A stretch of 64,000 nt of DNA from Oscillospiraceae bacterium (GTDB lineage: Bacteria > Bacillota > Clostridia > Oscillospirales > Oscillospiraceae): the NCBI GenBank assembly GCA_017458065.1, contig JAFTGD010000010.1:62001-126000 (forward strand), in the 5' to 3' direction. Shown here piece by piece: positions 43,348-51,292 of the stretch (position 1 is its first letter; every line of letters starts with the position of its first letter). A model generated the notes under the pieces. It made no database searches. It was not told where the DNA came from and was given only the letters and a program-made list of their open reading frames with translations. The position numbers and the translations under genes were made by a program.

Positions 43348-43878
43348 CTACCTCTTGTTCCAACGCTCTATGATCGGTGAGAGCGTTTCGTATAATTCAT
43401 CAATATTGTCCGGGCGGACATGCCAGCACTCCGCCCCCGGGTGGCTGCGCACCCGATTCAGGAACTCGATCTCCGGCATCCCGTCCCGCACCGTCGCCAG
43501 CACCGGGATCTCGCCGTCCAGACATTCCAGCACCTTCCGGCAGAAGGCGGGGGCTTTCGCCTCCATGAAGCCCAGCTCGTCCATGCAGAGGATGCCGTCG
43601 GGCCTGGCCTCCTCCATCAGCTTCACGCCCAGCGTCTCGAACACCGGGATGTTCACGGTGCGCTCCTTCATGTTGCAGGAGCCGACATGGTTCTCCTCCC
43701 GCTCCGTGCGGTCTCCGCCCCGGACCGGGAACATATAGATCTCGTGATAGCCGTCCTCCCGGGTCGTGGTGATCCCGGTCGTGAAGCCGTACAGCGGGAC
43801 CCGGCAGTCGTTCAGGAGGCGCTCAAACAGAATACTTTTGCCGCTGTTGCGTCCTCCGCAGATCAGGATATGCTTCAT
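43348..43878 (-). CDS. P-loop nucleoside-triphosphatase (THEP1/MobB-like)
   Basis: A 176-residue P-loop protein: GGRNSGKS at 8-15 is Walker A, and ILCMDELGFME near 96-106 is Walker B. It resembles the THEP1 nucleoside-triphosphatase family. Position between mobA and moeA suggests a MobB-like helper that supplies or carries a nucleotide for cofactor synthesis. It overlaps mobA by four bases (ATGA). Confidence 0.78.
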   Translation of the reverse strand: MKHILICGGRNSGKSILFERLLNDCRVPLYGFTTGITTTREDGYHEIYMFPVRGGDRTEREENHVGSCNMKERTVNIPVFETLGVKLMEEARPDGILCMDELGFMEAKAPAFCRKVLECLDGEIPVLATVRDGMPEIEFLNRVRSHPGAECWHVRPDNIDELYETLSPIIERWNKR

Positions 43879-44447
43879 GGTTCTCTCCAGTATGCTCTGA
43901 TTTTTTCATACTCCTCCGGGGTGTTGCAGTTGGTCAAAAAGAATTCGTCCCCGGTATATGGGACCCTTGTGACTTCCGCGAAGTCCAGCATCTTCATAAG
44001 CGCGGTCCGCTCGGAGTGCAGGATTTTCTCCGCCTCCGGGTACAGTGCGCGGTCATACACCGCGGCCAGCGGCTCCGGCTTTCCGCCGTGCTCCAGCACC
44101 GTGATGCCGCCGCAGTGGGCCTCCGCCAAAGTCAGGAGCACTTCCTCTGGGAGCAGGGGCATGTCCACACTCAGGGCGAAGCAGGCCTCGTTCTCCGCCG
44201 CCTGCAGGCAGGCGTGGATCCCGCTCACTGGGCCCCGGTGCGGATAGACATCCTCAATATTCCTGCAGCCTGCCAGAGGCTTGGGGTACCCGGAGAGCAT
44301 GATGTCCCGGACGCCGAGGTCCCGGAACTTCCGGACCTGCAGCTCGATAAGGCTGCAGCCGCCCAGGGGGAGCTCCGCCTTGTCCCTGCCCATCCGTTTG
44401 CTGAATCCGCCCGCCAGCACAATGGCCGACATCTGTTCAGGTCTCAA
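43875..44447 (-). CDS. mobA: molybdenum cofactor guanylyltransferase MobA
   Basis: About 190 residues with the MobA pattern SAIVLAGGFSKRMGRDKAELPLGG and VDMPLLP for metal binding. It would attach GMP to molybdopterin for the DMSO-reductase-family enzyme. The start is uncertain: TTG 44447 has AGGTGA at good distance, GTG 44456 lies close behind AAGGA, and ATG 44432 has no ribosome site. First gene of a five-gene operon. Confidence 0.88.
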   Translation of the reverse strand: MRPEQMSAIVLAGGFSKRMGRDKAELPLGGCSLIELQVRKFRDLGVRDIMLSGYPKPLAGCRNIEDVYPHRGPVSGIHACLQAAENEACFALSVDMPLLPEEVLLTLAEAHCGGITVLEHGGKPEPLAAVYDRALYPEAEKILHSERTALMKMLDFAEVTRVPYTGDEFFLTNCNTPEEYEKIRAYWREP

Positions 44448-44471
44448 TGTTCTCACCTGTCCTTCGATACA

Positions 44472-44500
44472 AAGATATCACGGATGTTCTGTTCTGACAA
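44472..44500 (-). promoter_or_regulatory. promoter of the mobA operon
   Basis: Reverse-strand TTGTCA (44500-44495), a 17-base spacer and TATCTT (44477-44472). Confidence 0.55.
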
Positions 44501-44505
44501 GGACG

Positions 44506-44541
44506 AAAAAATATCCCCTGCCGCCGGAATGGAAGCAGGGG
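44506..44541 (-). terminator. terminator of the rpmE operon
   Basis: A 7-bp stem CCCCTGC/GCAGGGG (44515-44521 with 44535-44541) followed on the reverse strand by six T. Confidence 0.75.
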
Positions 44542-44564
44542 TGATTGTGGTCTGTGTTGCCGGA

Positions 44565-44765
44565 TTACTTGAGGCCGTACTTCTTGTTGAACTTGTCCAC
44601 GCGGCCGCTGGTGTCGACCAGCTTCTGCTTGCCGGTGTAGAAGGGGTGGCACTTGGAGCAGATTTCAACGGTGATGTTCTTCTTGGTGGAACCGGTCTCA
44701 ATCACGTTGCCGCAGGCGCAGCGAATCGTGGTCGGCTGATAATCGGGATGAATACCTTTTTTCAT
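44565..44765 (-). CDS. rpmE: 50S ribosomal protein bL31
   Basis: A 66-residue bL31 of the zinc-binding (C+) type: CACGN near residue 16 and [10 protein letters not shown] at 36-45 hold the Cys ligands. It follows rplA, where rplJ and rplL usually stand. TGAGGAG precedes the ATG. Confidence 0.95.
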   Translation of the reverse strand: MKKGIHPDYQPTTIRCACGNVIETGSTKKNITVEICSKCHPFYTGKQKLVDTSGRVDKFNKKYGLK

Positions 44766-44855
44766 TGATTTGATCTCCTCATTTTACGTTCCCTGATTGT
44801 ACGGCCGTGCCGTATAGTTACAGGGTATCAATGTGGTTGTCTGACAGATCGCTGC

Positions 44856-45548
44856 TTACAGCTGCTTCTGGGCGTTGATCTTGACGCCGGGGCCCATGGT
44901 GGAGGCCGTCACGCAGGAGCGGATGTACTGGCCCTTGGCAGCGGCGGGCTTGGCCTTGATGATGGCGCCGATGAGAGCGGCGTAGTTCTCAAACAGCTTG
45001 TCCGCGCCGAAGCTGACCTTGCCGATGGGGCAGTGGATGATGTTGGTCTTGTCCAGACGATACTCAACCTTACCGGCTTTGGCTTCGGTGATGGCCTGCT
45101 TGATGTTGGGGGTGACGGTGCCGGCCTTCGGGGACGGCATCAGGCCCTTCGGTCCGAGCAGCTTACCGAGACGGCCGACGGTACCCATCATGTCGGGGCT
45201 GGCGATAACGGTGTCAAACTCAAACCAGTTCTCTTTCTGGATCTTCTCAACGAGCTCCATGCCGCCGGCGTAATCGGCGCCGGCCTCCATGGCCTCGTCA
45301 ACGCGCTCGGGCTTGCAGAACACGAGCACACGGACGCTCTTGCCCGTGCCGTTCGGCAGGACGATGGCGCCGCGGACCTGCTGGTCGGCGTGACGGCCGT
45401 CGACACCGAGCTTGACGTGCAGCTCGACGGTTTCGTCGAACTTTGCCTTGCTGGCCTTGATCACGAGATCAAATGCATCCTTCGGCTCATACAGAGCCTG
45501 TTTATCAATGAGCTTTGCGCTCTCTTTATAGTTTTTACCTCTGAACAC
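44856..45548 (-). CDS. rplA: 50S ribosomal protein uL1
   Basis: A 230-residue uL1 with [32 protein letters not shown] and [13 protein letters not shown] motifs. The start is GTG at 45548 with GGAGG eight bases upstream. uL1 lines the E site and often represses its own operon. Confidence 0.97.
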   Translation of the reverse strand: MFRGKNYKESAKLIDKQALYEPKDAFDLVIKASKAKFDETVELHVKLGVDGRHADQQVRGAIVLPNGTGKSVRVLVFCKPERVDEAMEAGADYAGGMELVEKIQKENWFEFDTVIASPDMMGTVGRLGKLLGPKGLMPSPKAGTVTPNIKQAITEAKAGKVEYRLDKTNIIHCPIGKVSFGADKLFENYAALIGAIIKAKPAAAKGQYIRSCVTASTMGPGVKINAQKQL

Positions 45549-45649
45549 TTTGTTTTCCTCCTAAATAGTGGTTACATACGGATGAAACGATCCTCCCACG
45601 CTGGAACGGCATTTTCGCCGTTCACTGAGGAGCGATGGCCGCCCGTCAA

Positions 45650-46075
45650 TCAGTCGCCGACGACGACGCCCATGGAACGGCAGGTTCCGGCGATCATGCT
45701 GATGGCGGATTCGATGTCGGTGCAGTTGAGGTCGGGCATCTTCTGCTCGGCGATCTTGCGGACATCTTCCTTGCTGATGGTGGCAACCTTATCCCGCTGG
45801 GGGACGCCGGAGCCGGACTCGATGCCGCAGGCCTTCTTGATAAGCAGGGCAGCGGGAGGAGTCTTGGTGATAAAGGTAAAGCTGCGGTCGGAGTACACGG
45901 TGATGACGACCGGGATCATGAGACCCATGTCGTTCTTGGTGCGCTCGTTAAAGTCCTTGGTGAACTGACCGATGTTGACGCCGTACTGGCCAAGGGCCGG
46001 GCCAACAGGGGGAGCCGGAGTCGCTTTTCCGGCAGGAACCTGGAATCTGACGTATCCTACTACTTTCTGTGCCAT
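45650..46075 (-). CDS. rplK: 50S ribosomal protein uL11
   Basis: A 141-residue uL11: [22 protein letters not shown] and MNCT-like end region [22 protein letters not shown]. The ATG at 46075 has AGAGGTG seven bases upstream; a TTG two codons earlier is less likely. Confidence 0.97.
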   Translation of the reverse strand: MAQKVVGYVRFQVPAGKATPAPPVGPALGQYGVNIGQFTKDFNERTKNDMGLMIPVVITVYSDRSFTFITKTPPAALLIKKACGIESGSGVPQRDKVATISKEDVRKIAEQKMPDLNCTDIESAISMIAGTCRSMGVVVGD

Positions 46076-46095
46076 GAACAAGCACCTCTTTCTTA

Positions 46096-46620
46096 TTAAT
46101 CTTGAATTGCTTCGACCTGGTCGAGCTCCAGATCCACCGGAGTCTCGCGGCCGAACATGGAGACGACGACGCGCACACGGTTCTTCTCGGGCTCAAGCTC
46201 TTCGACTGTGCCGTTGAATCCGGCAAGCGGCCCGTCATTGACCCGCACGGTGTCTCCCAGACCGTAGGCGACTTTGATATCCCGCCGCTCCACTCCGAGG
46301 GCGAGGATCTCCTCCTGCGTCAGGGGGATCGCCTTTCCGTCCGCTCCGACAAAGCCCGTAGCGCCGCGTACATTGTGCACCAGATGCCAGCTGTCATCTG
46401 TCAGGATCATCTTCACCAGCACATAGCCGGGGAAGACCTTCCTCTCTACGGTTTTCTCACCGGAGTCGGTGATCTCCGTCACGGTTTCCAGCGGGATGTT
46501 GACCTCCTGAATCAGGTCGGTCATCCGGCGGTTCTCCGCCGCCTTCATCACTGCCGCCGCGACAGCGTTTTCGTAGCCGGAGTACGTATGTACTACGTAC
46601 CACTTTGCCTCTTCCGCCAT
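46096..46620 (-). CDS. nusG: transcription factor NusG
   Basis: A 174-residue NusG with the NGN domain ([25 protein letters not shown]) and C-terminal KOW domain ([22 protein letters not shown]). It supports elongation and termination and links RNA polymerase to the ribosome. It lies between secE and rplK as is usual. Confidence 0.97.
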   Translation of the reverse strand: MAEEAKWYVVHTYSGYENAVAAAVMKAAENRRMTDLIQEVNIPLETVTEITDSGEKTVERKVFPGYVLVKMILTDDSWHLVHNVRGATGFVGADGKAIPLTQEEILALGVERRDIKVAYGLGDTVRVNDGPLAGFNGTVEELEPEKNRVRVVVSMFGRETPVDLELDQVEAIQD

Positions 46621-46625
46621 GGTGT

Positions 46626-46901
46626 TTATCCCACCAGGGTGAAGAGCGCACGAACCAGCATCTGTGCCAGTTCATCAAAGCCCCAGAGAACGACAGCGGA
46701 CACGATCATCACGGCAACGGAGATCGCGGTGTTCTTCGCCAGAACCTCGCCCGTGGGCCAGATGACCTTTTTCAGCTCGCTTCTCATCTCACGAAACCAT
46801 TTGCCTACGCGCTGAAAGAAGCCGGGCTTGGTATCGTCCTTTTTGACGGCGACCGCCGCCTTGGCAGGAGCTGCTGCGTTGACTTTCTTTTCTTCAGCCA
46901 T
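46626..46901 (-). CDS. secE: preprotein translocase subunit SecE
   Basis: A 91-residue protein with a charged N-terminal half and one membrane helix near the end, preceded by WFREMRSELKKVIWPT, the family signature. GGAGGG sits seven bases before the ATG at 46901, so an upstream GTG is rejected. Confidence 0.95.
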   Translation of the reverse strand: MAEEKKVNAAAPAKAAVAVKKDDTKPGFFQRVGKWFREMRSELKKVIWPTGEVLAKNTAISVAVMIVSAVVLWGFDELAQMLVRALFTLVG

Positions 46902-46919
46902 GTTCACACCCTCCTGTCC

Positions 46920-47081
46920 TTACTTGGTCTCTACGTGCTTTGTGTGCTTTCTGCAGAATGGGCAGTACTTGCTCCGCTCCAAACGATCCGAGGTATTTTT
47001 CTTGTTCTTGATCGTGTTGTAGTTTCTCTGCTTGCATTCTTCGCATCTGAGTGTAATTTTTACTCTTGCGCCTGCAGCCAT
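46920..47081 (-). CDS. rpmG: 50S ribosomal protein bL33
   Basis: A 53-residue bL33 with zinc-type Cys pairs (CEECKQRNY and YCPFCRKHT) and an N-terminal [20 protein letters not shown] lies seven bases before the ATG. First gene of the rpmG-secE-nusG-rplK-rplA-rpmE run. Confidence 0.95.
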   Translation of the reverse strand: MAAGARVKITLRCEECKQRNYNTIKNKKNTSDRLERSKYCPFCRKHTKHVETK

Positions 47082-47189
47082 AGTTCGGCACCTCCTATTT
47101 TATTTACCTGCGCATCCCGCAGGCATTGCCTCCCTGTATAGGACGAAGAGCGCGCAAAAAGAAAACCTCTCGTCCGACAGGTAATGCAG

Positions 47190-47218
47190 ACTATACCATA
47201 GTTCGGCCGAAAGGTCAA
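47190..47218 (-). promoter_or_regulatory. promoter of the rpmG-secE-nusG operon
   Basis: Reverse-strand TTGACC (47218-47213), a 17-base spacer and TATAGT (47195-47190). Confidence 0.7.
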
Positions 47219-47401
47219 GTGTTGTTTTGCCGTTTTTTGCGGGTTCGGGCAGGATTTTTCTGTGCTTTCTGACAGCGGGATCCGGGCTTTTTCCGGTACG
47301 GCGTTTCGTCCCGGCGCCGCGATGCCCTCTGCAGGGCGGAAGCCCTCGGAAGCGGCGTCTGATCACGGCTTTGGAGGGCTTCTGAGTTGTCGCTTATGAT
47401 C

Positions 47402-48778
47402 TCAGCGGAATAGCAGCGCGCTTGCAATGCCGAAGTACACCAGCAGCGAGAGCGCGTCGACAATGGTCGTGATGAAGGGGCTTGCCATCACCGCGGGATC
47501 GAAGCCGATCTTTTTCGCCGCAAGCGGGAGGGCGCAGCCCACCATCTTGGCCATCAGCACCGTGACCGCCATCGTGGCGCAGACAACAAACGCCGTAAGC
47601 ACCGTAATGTCCTGGTTGCCCAGCAGCAGCCGGTCCACAAGCATGATCTTTGCAAAGCACAGCATCGAGAGGGCCAGCCCGCAGAGCACCGCGGTCTGGA
47701 TCTCCTTCCAGATCACCTTCGGCGTGTCCGTGAAGTCCAGTTCACCCAGACTGAGTGCGCGGATGACCGTGACAGAGGCCTGAGAGCCGGAGTTGCCCCC
47801 CGTGTCCATCAGCATGGGGATAAAGGCCGTCAGCACCACCTGGGCCGCCAGGGCGCTCTCAAAGCCGGTGATGATCATCCCGGTGAAGGTCGCCGAGACC
47901 ATCAGCAGGGCCAGCCAGGGGATACGGTGTTTGAACAGGTCCCAGGCATTGGAGCGCAGGTAGGTCTTCTCCGAGGGGAGCATACCAGCCATCTTCTCGA
48001 TGTCCTCCGTGGTCTCTTCCACGAGGACGTCCATCGCGTCGTCAAAGGTGATGATACCGACCATCAGGCCGTCCGTATCCACCACGGGCAGGGCCAGGAA
48101 GTTATATTTGGAGAGCATCTGAGCGACCTCTTCCTGGTCGGTCATGGTATTGACGGAGATCACATGTTCGTCCATGATCTGCGAGACGGGCAGACTGTCG
48201 TCCCCCGCGAGCAGCAGGTCCTTGACGGAGACCGTGCCGATGAGCTTCCTGCCCTCCGTCACATAGCAGGTATAGATGGTCTCTTTATCCACGCCGGTTC
48301 TGCGGATGCGCTCGATTGCCTGGATGACCGTCATCTGGGGCCGCAGCGAGACATACTCCGTGGTCATGATGGACCCGGCGGAGTTCTCGGGATAGCGGAG
48401 CAGGTCGTTGATCTCCCGGCGCATCTCCGGGTCCGCCTGGGCCAGGATGCGCTTGACGACGTTGGCGGGCATCTCCTCGACCAGGTCCACCGCGTCGTCG
48501 ACGTAGAGCTCTTCAATCACGTCGCGCAGCTCGGCGTCCGAGAAGCCCCGGATCAGCAGCTCCTGCTGGTCGGGCTGCATCTCGACGAAGGTCTCCGCAG
48601 CCAGCTCCTTCGGCAGCAGGCGAAAGAGTCGCGGCAGCCTCTCGTCGGCGATCTCCTCGAACAGCTCCGCCACGTCCGTCGGCTCCATCGTAACGAGGAT
48701 ATCCTTCAGCGTGGAATACTTCTTCTTTTCCAGAAGCGCCTTCATCGTGTTTTCCATGGTTGCTTTGTGTTCTGCCAT
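47402..48778 (-). CDS. mgtE: magnesium transporter MgtE
   Basis: A 458-residue MgtE. An N-terminal superhelical domain (VTMEPTDVAELFEEI) comes first, then two CBS domains (about 130-250; VTEGRKLIGTVSVKDLL and LPVVDTDGLMVGIITFDDAMDV). Five membrane helices close the protein, with the pore motif near FIPMLMDTGGNSGSQA. CBS and N domains sense cytoplasmic Mg2+ and close the channel. AGGAG before ATG 48778 decides the start over a longer frame. A leader of about 270 bases precedes it, with a short ORF. Confidence 0.95.
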   Translation of the reverse strand: MAEHKATMENTMKALLEKKKYSTLKDILVTMEPTDVAELFEEIADERLPRLFRLLPKELAAETFVEMQPDQQELLIRGFSDAELRDVIEELYVDDAVDLVEEMPANVVKRILAQADPEMRREINDLLRYPENSAGSIMTTEYVSLRPQMTVIQAIERIRRTGVDKETIYTCYVTEGRKLIGTVSVKDLLLAGDDSLPVSQIMDEHVISVNTMTDQEEVAQMLSKYNFLALPVVDTDGLMVGIITFDDAMDVLVEETTEDIEKMAGMLPSEKTYLRSNAWDLFKHRIPWLALLMVSATFTGMIITGFESALAAQVVLTAFIPMLMDTGGNSGSQASVTVIRALSLGELDFTDTPKVIWKEIQTAVLCGLALSMLCFAKIMLVDRLLLGNQDITVLTAFVVCATMAVTVLMAKMVGCALPLAAKKIGFDPAVMASPFITTIVDALSLLVYFGIASALLFR

Positions 48779-48871
48779 CGGTTTTTCTCCTTTTTGTTTG
48801 GTTCTGCCGCGTTTCTGCGGCATTCTCTGGGCGGAAAAACCGACACACCGGTCAAAGCTTCTGTTCCTGAT

Positions 48872-48964
48872 TTAAGTTTTCATCCTCAATCCGGAAACGT
48901 CATCCGACGCATCCGAATCGAAACTTCGGCCGGGAGCTGTGCCGGTACTGTTTCCGTCGTCCAT
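48872..48964 (-). CDS. 30-residue leader ORF upstream of mgtE
   Basis: A short frame from ATG 48964 to TAA 48872 with a near-perfect AGGAGG seven bases upstream, inside the mgtE leader. The peptide starts with two Asp and is rich in Asp, Ser and Gly, with no membrane segment. Its role may be regulatory, its translation setting the fold of the leader RNA; see the inverted repeat at 48893-48973. Confidence 0.55.
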   Translation of the reverse strand: MDDGNSTGTAPGRSFDSDASDDVSGLRMKT

Positions 48965-48973
48965 GACGTTTCC
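48893..48973 (-). promoter_or_regulatory. leader inverted repeat that covers the leader ORF start
   Basis: In the reverse-strand RNA, GGAAACGUCAU (48973-48963), which includes the end of the Shine-Dalgarno and the AU of the start codon, is perfectly complementary over 11 bases to AUGACGUUUCC (48903-48893) near the end of the same ORF. A translating ribosome would break the pairing. I see no M-box riboswitch core here. Confidence 0.5.
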
Positions 48974-49056
48974 TCCTTGATGTCAGACTTGGCTTCTGAA
49001 GCCTCCCCCGCCCCATGTCGGGACGCCTTCCGGGGGACGTCAGAGCCTGTGACAGG

Positions 49057-49085
49057 ATTATAACAAATTTGACTGAACATGGCAA
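49057..49085 (-). promoter_or_regulatory. promoter of the mgtE transcript
   Basis: Reverse-strand TTGCCA (49085-49080), a 17-base spacer and TATAAT (49062-49057), giving a leader of about 270 bases. Confidence 0.6.
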
Positions 49086-49116
49086 TAAAAACCGTGGAAA
49101 TATCTTCTTCTGCAGC

Positions 49117-49145
49117 TTGTTTTTTTCTCATTAAAGTGTTAAACT
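49117..49145 (+). promoter_or_regulatory. promoter of the aquaporin gene
   Basis: TTGTTT (49117-49122), a 17-base spacer and TAAACT (49140-49145), 30 bases upstream of the ATG. Confidence 0.45.
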
Positions 49146-49174
49146 GCTGACATAACAGAAGGGAGGATTTCTGT

Positions 49175-49861
49175 ATGAAAAAATATCTTGCTGAATGCAT
49201 CGGCACCTGTACTCTGGTCGTCCTCGGCTGCGGCACCGCCATGCTGGTCGGCTGCGACGCGGCGGCCGGCGGCGGCTATATCCTGACCGCGCTGGCCTTC
49301 GGCCTCTCCATTGTCGCGATGGCCTATTCCATCGGCAACATCTCCGGCTGCCACATCAACCCCGCCGTGTCCCTGGGCGTCCTGCTCTCCGGCGGCATGA
49401 GCATGAAGGACTTCTGGTCCTATGTGATCGCGCAGTGCATCGGCGCTTTCATCGGCTCCGGCATTCTGGCCCTCATTTTCAGCCTCGGCGGCGTGACGGA
49501 TATGACCGGTGGCTTCGGCACCAACGGTCTTGCCGGTGTCGGCGGCAGCGCCTTTGCGGGTCTGCTGGTTGAGATCGTCCTGACCTTTATCTTCGTGATC
49601 TGCATCCTCGGCGTCACCTCCTCCAAAGCCGGCCACGGCTCCTTCGGCGGACTGGTGATCGGCCTGACCCTGACCGGCGTGCACATCCTCGGCATCGGTC
49701 TGACCGGCACCTCCGTGAACCCCGCCCGCAGCTTCGGCCCGGCGCTGGTCGCGGCCATCTCAGGCAACGCCGCTCCGCTGGCGAGCCTCTGGGTCTTCAT
49801 TGTCGGCCCGCTGGTCGGCGCAGCCCTCGCCGCCGTGGTCTACAAGGCACTGGAGCAGTAA
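49175..49861 (+). CDS. aquaporin / glycerol-facilitator family channel
   Basis: A 228-residue MIP channel with six membrane helices and both NPA motifs (62-64 in HINPAVS, 182-184 in SVNPARS; R185 is the selectivity arginine). The short length and lack of the glycerol-facilitator insert fit the AqpZ water-channel group. GGGAGG precedes the ATG. It is monocistronic. Confidence 0.9.
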   Translation: MKKYLAECIGTCTLVVLGCGTAMLVGCDAAAGGGYILTALAFGLSIVAMAYSIGNISGCHINPAVSLGVLLSGGMSMKDFWSYVIAQCIGAFIGSGILALIFSLGGVTDMTGGFGTNGLAGVGGSAFAGLLVEIVLTFIFVICILGVTSSKAGHGSFGGLVIGLTLTGVHILGIGLTGTSVNPARSFGPALVAAISGNAAPLASLWVFIVGPLVGAALAAVVYKALEQ

Positions 49862-49894
49862 GCGCTCCCCGCCCCCTCCGGGGCGGAATATGAC

Positions 49895-49941
49895 AAACCG
49901 CGAGTCTCATCGGCATTCTCTGCCGATAAGGCCCGCGGTTT
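49895..49941. terminator. terminator between the aquaporin and DUF3990 genes
   Basis: An 8-bp outer stem AAACCGCG/CGCGGTTT with an inner TCGGCA/TGCCGA stem, followed by TTTTTC on the plus strand. It separates convergent genes. Another GC-rich hairpin lies at 49865-49886. Confidence 0.7.
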
Positions 49942-49961
49942 TTCTTTACGGATTCTTCGAT

Positions 49962-50540
49962 TCAGGATTCTGTCATGGCTTCCATCTCTGCGGAGAGCAG
50001 CTTCTGGTATTCTTTCTCCTCTTCCGCCAGGAGTGCGCGGAACTGCCGGATCGACTGCGCCGGGATCTCCTCCACGGAGAGCCAGCGGAGCTGCGCCGCC
50101 GCCTTCTCGGTCTTCAGCGCGTACTGCACGTATTCCGGTCCGATCCGGAGCAGGCGCAGTGCTTCTTCCGGCTGCAGCAGTCCGCTGGTCAGAATGCCGT
50201 AGGTGTTGTAGATGGTGTCGTTCGCGATCGGTCCGACGACGATGTCCGCATCGGGGATGCTGTCGGCCCTCCCGGCGCGGTTGCTGCGGATGTAATCATA
50301 CCACGCTGCGTTCCGCTCTTCAAAGCGGTAAATCCGCAGTCCCCTCAGATCCAGCTCATAGCTGTTCATCCAGGCGGAGGCGCCCTTCTGCTCCGTTGCC
50401 CAGCGGCTGGCAAAGGCCTTCTCGGCCGTCATATAGAAGCCCTGGCCGAAGTCCGCGTTTTTCCGCCCGTAGTGCACGTCCGGCTCCCGGATCTCCTGAA
50501 AACCCGTATGATAAAGAAACATGGTATCGGTATTGCTCAT
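49962..50540 (-). CDS. DUF3990-like protein
   Basis: About 192 residues. LYHTGFQEIREPDVHYGRKNADFGQGFYMTAEKAFA near the start matches the DUF3990 signature (LYHG..., DFG.GFY), a family whose members resemble ADP-ribosyltransferases or toxins in some predictions. VVGPIANDTIYN is also typical. The ATG at 50540 lies four bases after the stop of the PPOX-like gene, which argues for coupling. No antitoxin-like partner is seen nearby; function is unproven. Confidence 0.72.
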   Translation of the reverse strand: MSNTDTMFLYHTGFQEIREPDVHYGRKNADFGQGFYMTAEKAFASRWATEQKGASAWMNSYELDLRGLRIYRFEERNAAWYDYIRSNRAGRADSIPDADIVVGPIANDTIYNTYGILTSGLLQPEEALRLLRIGPEYVQYALKTEKAAAQLRWLSVEEIPAQSIRQFRALLAEEEKEYQKLLSAEMEAMTES

Positions 50541-50544
50541 GGTC

Positions 50545-51015
50545 TTATCTCTCGTTGACAAGCTTGCCGGAGATATGCTCCGGCGTCAGGCAGAACATCA
50601 GGGTGCCCGGAGCGGAAGTCCGGATCTCGTCTTCGATGTACTGCTCGTCCTGGGTGAACTTGTGGCAGAGTCTGCGGGTGACGGCGATCATCTTCTCGTA
50701 GTCGTCCACGAATTCCACCGTTCCAAAGACGATCACGCTGCGGATCTTCAGGTACCAGTCCTCCGAGGTTCCCCCGTCGTACACGCAGAAGGAGACCTTG
50801 CTGTTCCTCTTCAGGGCGTCGATCTTATGTCCCGCCTTTCCGCCGTGGAAGTAGAGTTTTCCGTCTTCTTCATTATAATACTGATTGATCGGCATGCCGT
50901 AGGGATACCCGTCGTCTCCGATGACCGACAGCACCCCGCGCGGCTCTCTCTTCAGGATCTCGATGCACTCTTCTTCAGAGAGCGCCTGCTTTTTCCGCAT
51001 CATCTCACGAAACAC
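50545..51015 (-). CDS. pyridoxamine 5'-phosphate oxidase-like flavin-binding protein (NimA-like)
   Basis: A 156-residue split-barrel protein: ECIEILKREPRGVLSVIGDDGYPYGMPINQYY, then KLYFHGGKAGHKIDALKRNSKVSFCVYD, the NimA/PPOX-like pattern. These proteins bind FMN or haem and include nitroimidazole-reduction proteins. The start is GTG at 51015 with GAGGG upstream. It heads a two-gene run with the DUF3990-like gene. Confidence 0.85.
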   Translation of the reverse strand: MFREMMRKKQALSEEECIEILKREPRGVLSVIGDDGYPYGMPINQYYNEEDGKLYFHGGKAGHKIDALKRNSKVSFCVYDGGTSEDWYLKIRSVIVFGTVEFVDDYEKMIAVTRRLCHKFTQDEQYIEDEIRTSAPGTLMFCLTPEHISGKLVNER

Positions 51016-51197
51016 CGTGTTTTCCCTCTTTCTTTTTCAGATGCTCAGAGTATACCAGCGACGGCGTTCTGTTGCAAGCATGATTATTGCCTTCTGGCGT
51101 GAGAATCCCGCTTCACAGCGTTGTGATGCCCGTCTCTGCAGCCTGTTATCTTATATGCTGATGCGGTTATGATGCTCCGCCCCTCGGCAAGTATTGG

Positions 51198-51226
51198 TTG
51201 ACATTCCGCCCCGTTTGGTTTTTAAT
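51198..51226 (+). promoter_or_regulatory. promoter of the ABC transporter operon
   Basis: TTGACA (51198-51203), a 17-base spacer and TTTAAT (51221-51226), 67 bases upstream of the GTG start. The rest of 51016-51292 shows no gene. Confidence 0.6.
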
Positions 51227-51292
51227 GATCCATAAGCGAAATACCCGCTCCGGTACATGATATCTATAAACAGACAGAAGGGATGATGCCCT

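Noticed and set aside
47094-47366. Frames upstream of the rpmG promoter
   Set aside because: They cross the promoter and lack start signals.
48779-49062. M-box (ykoK) magnesium riboswitch upstream of mgtE
   Set aside because: The conserved GGUGAGGCUCC core of the M-box is not visible; kept only as an unclassified leader.
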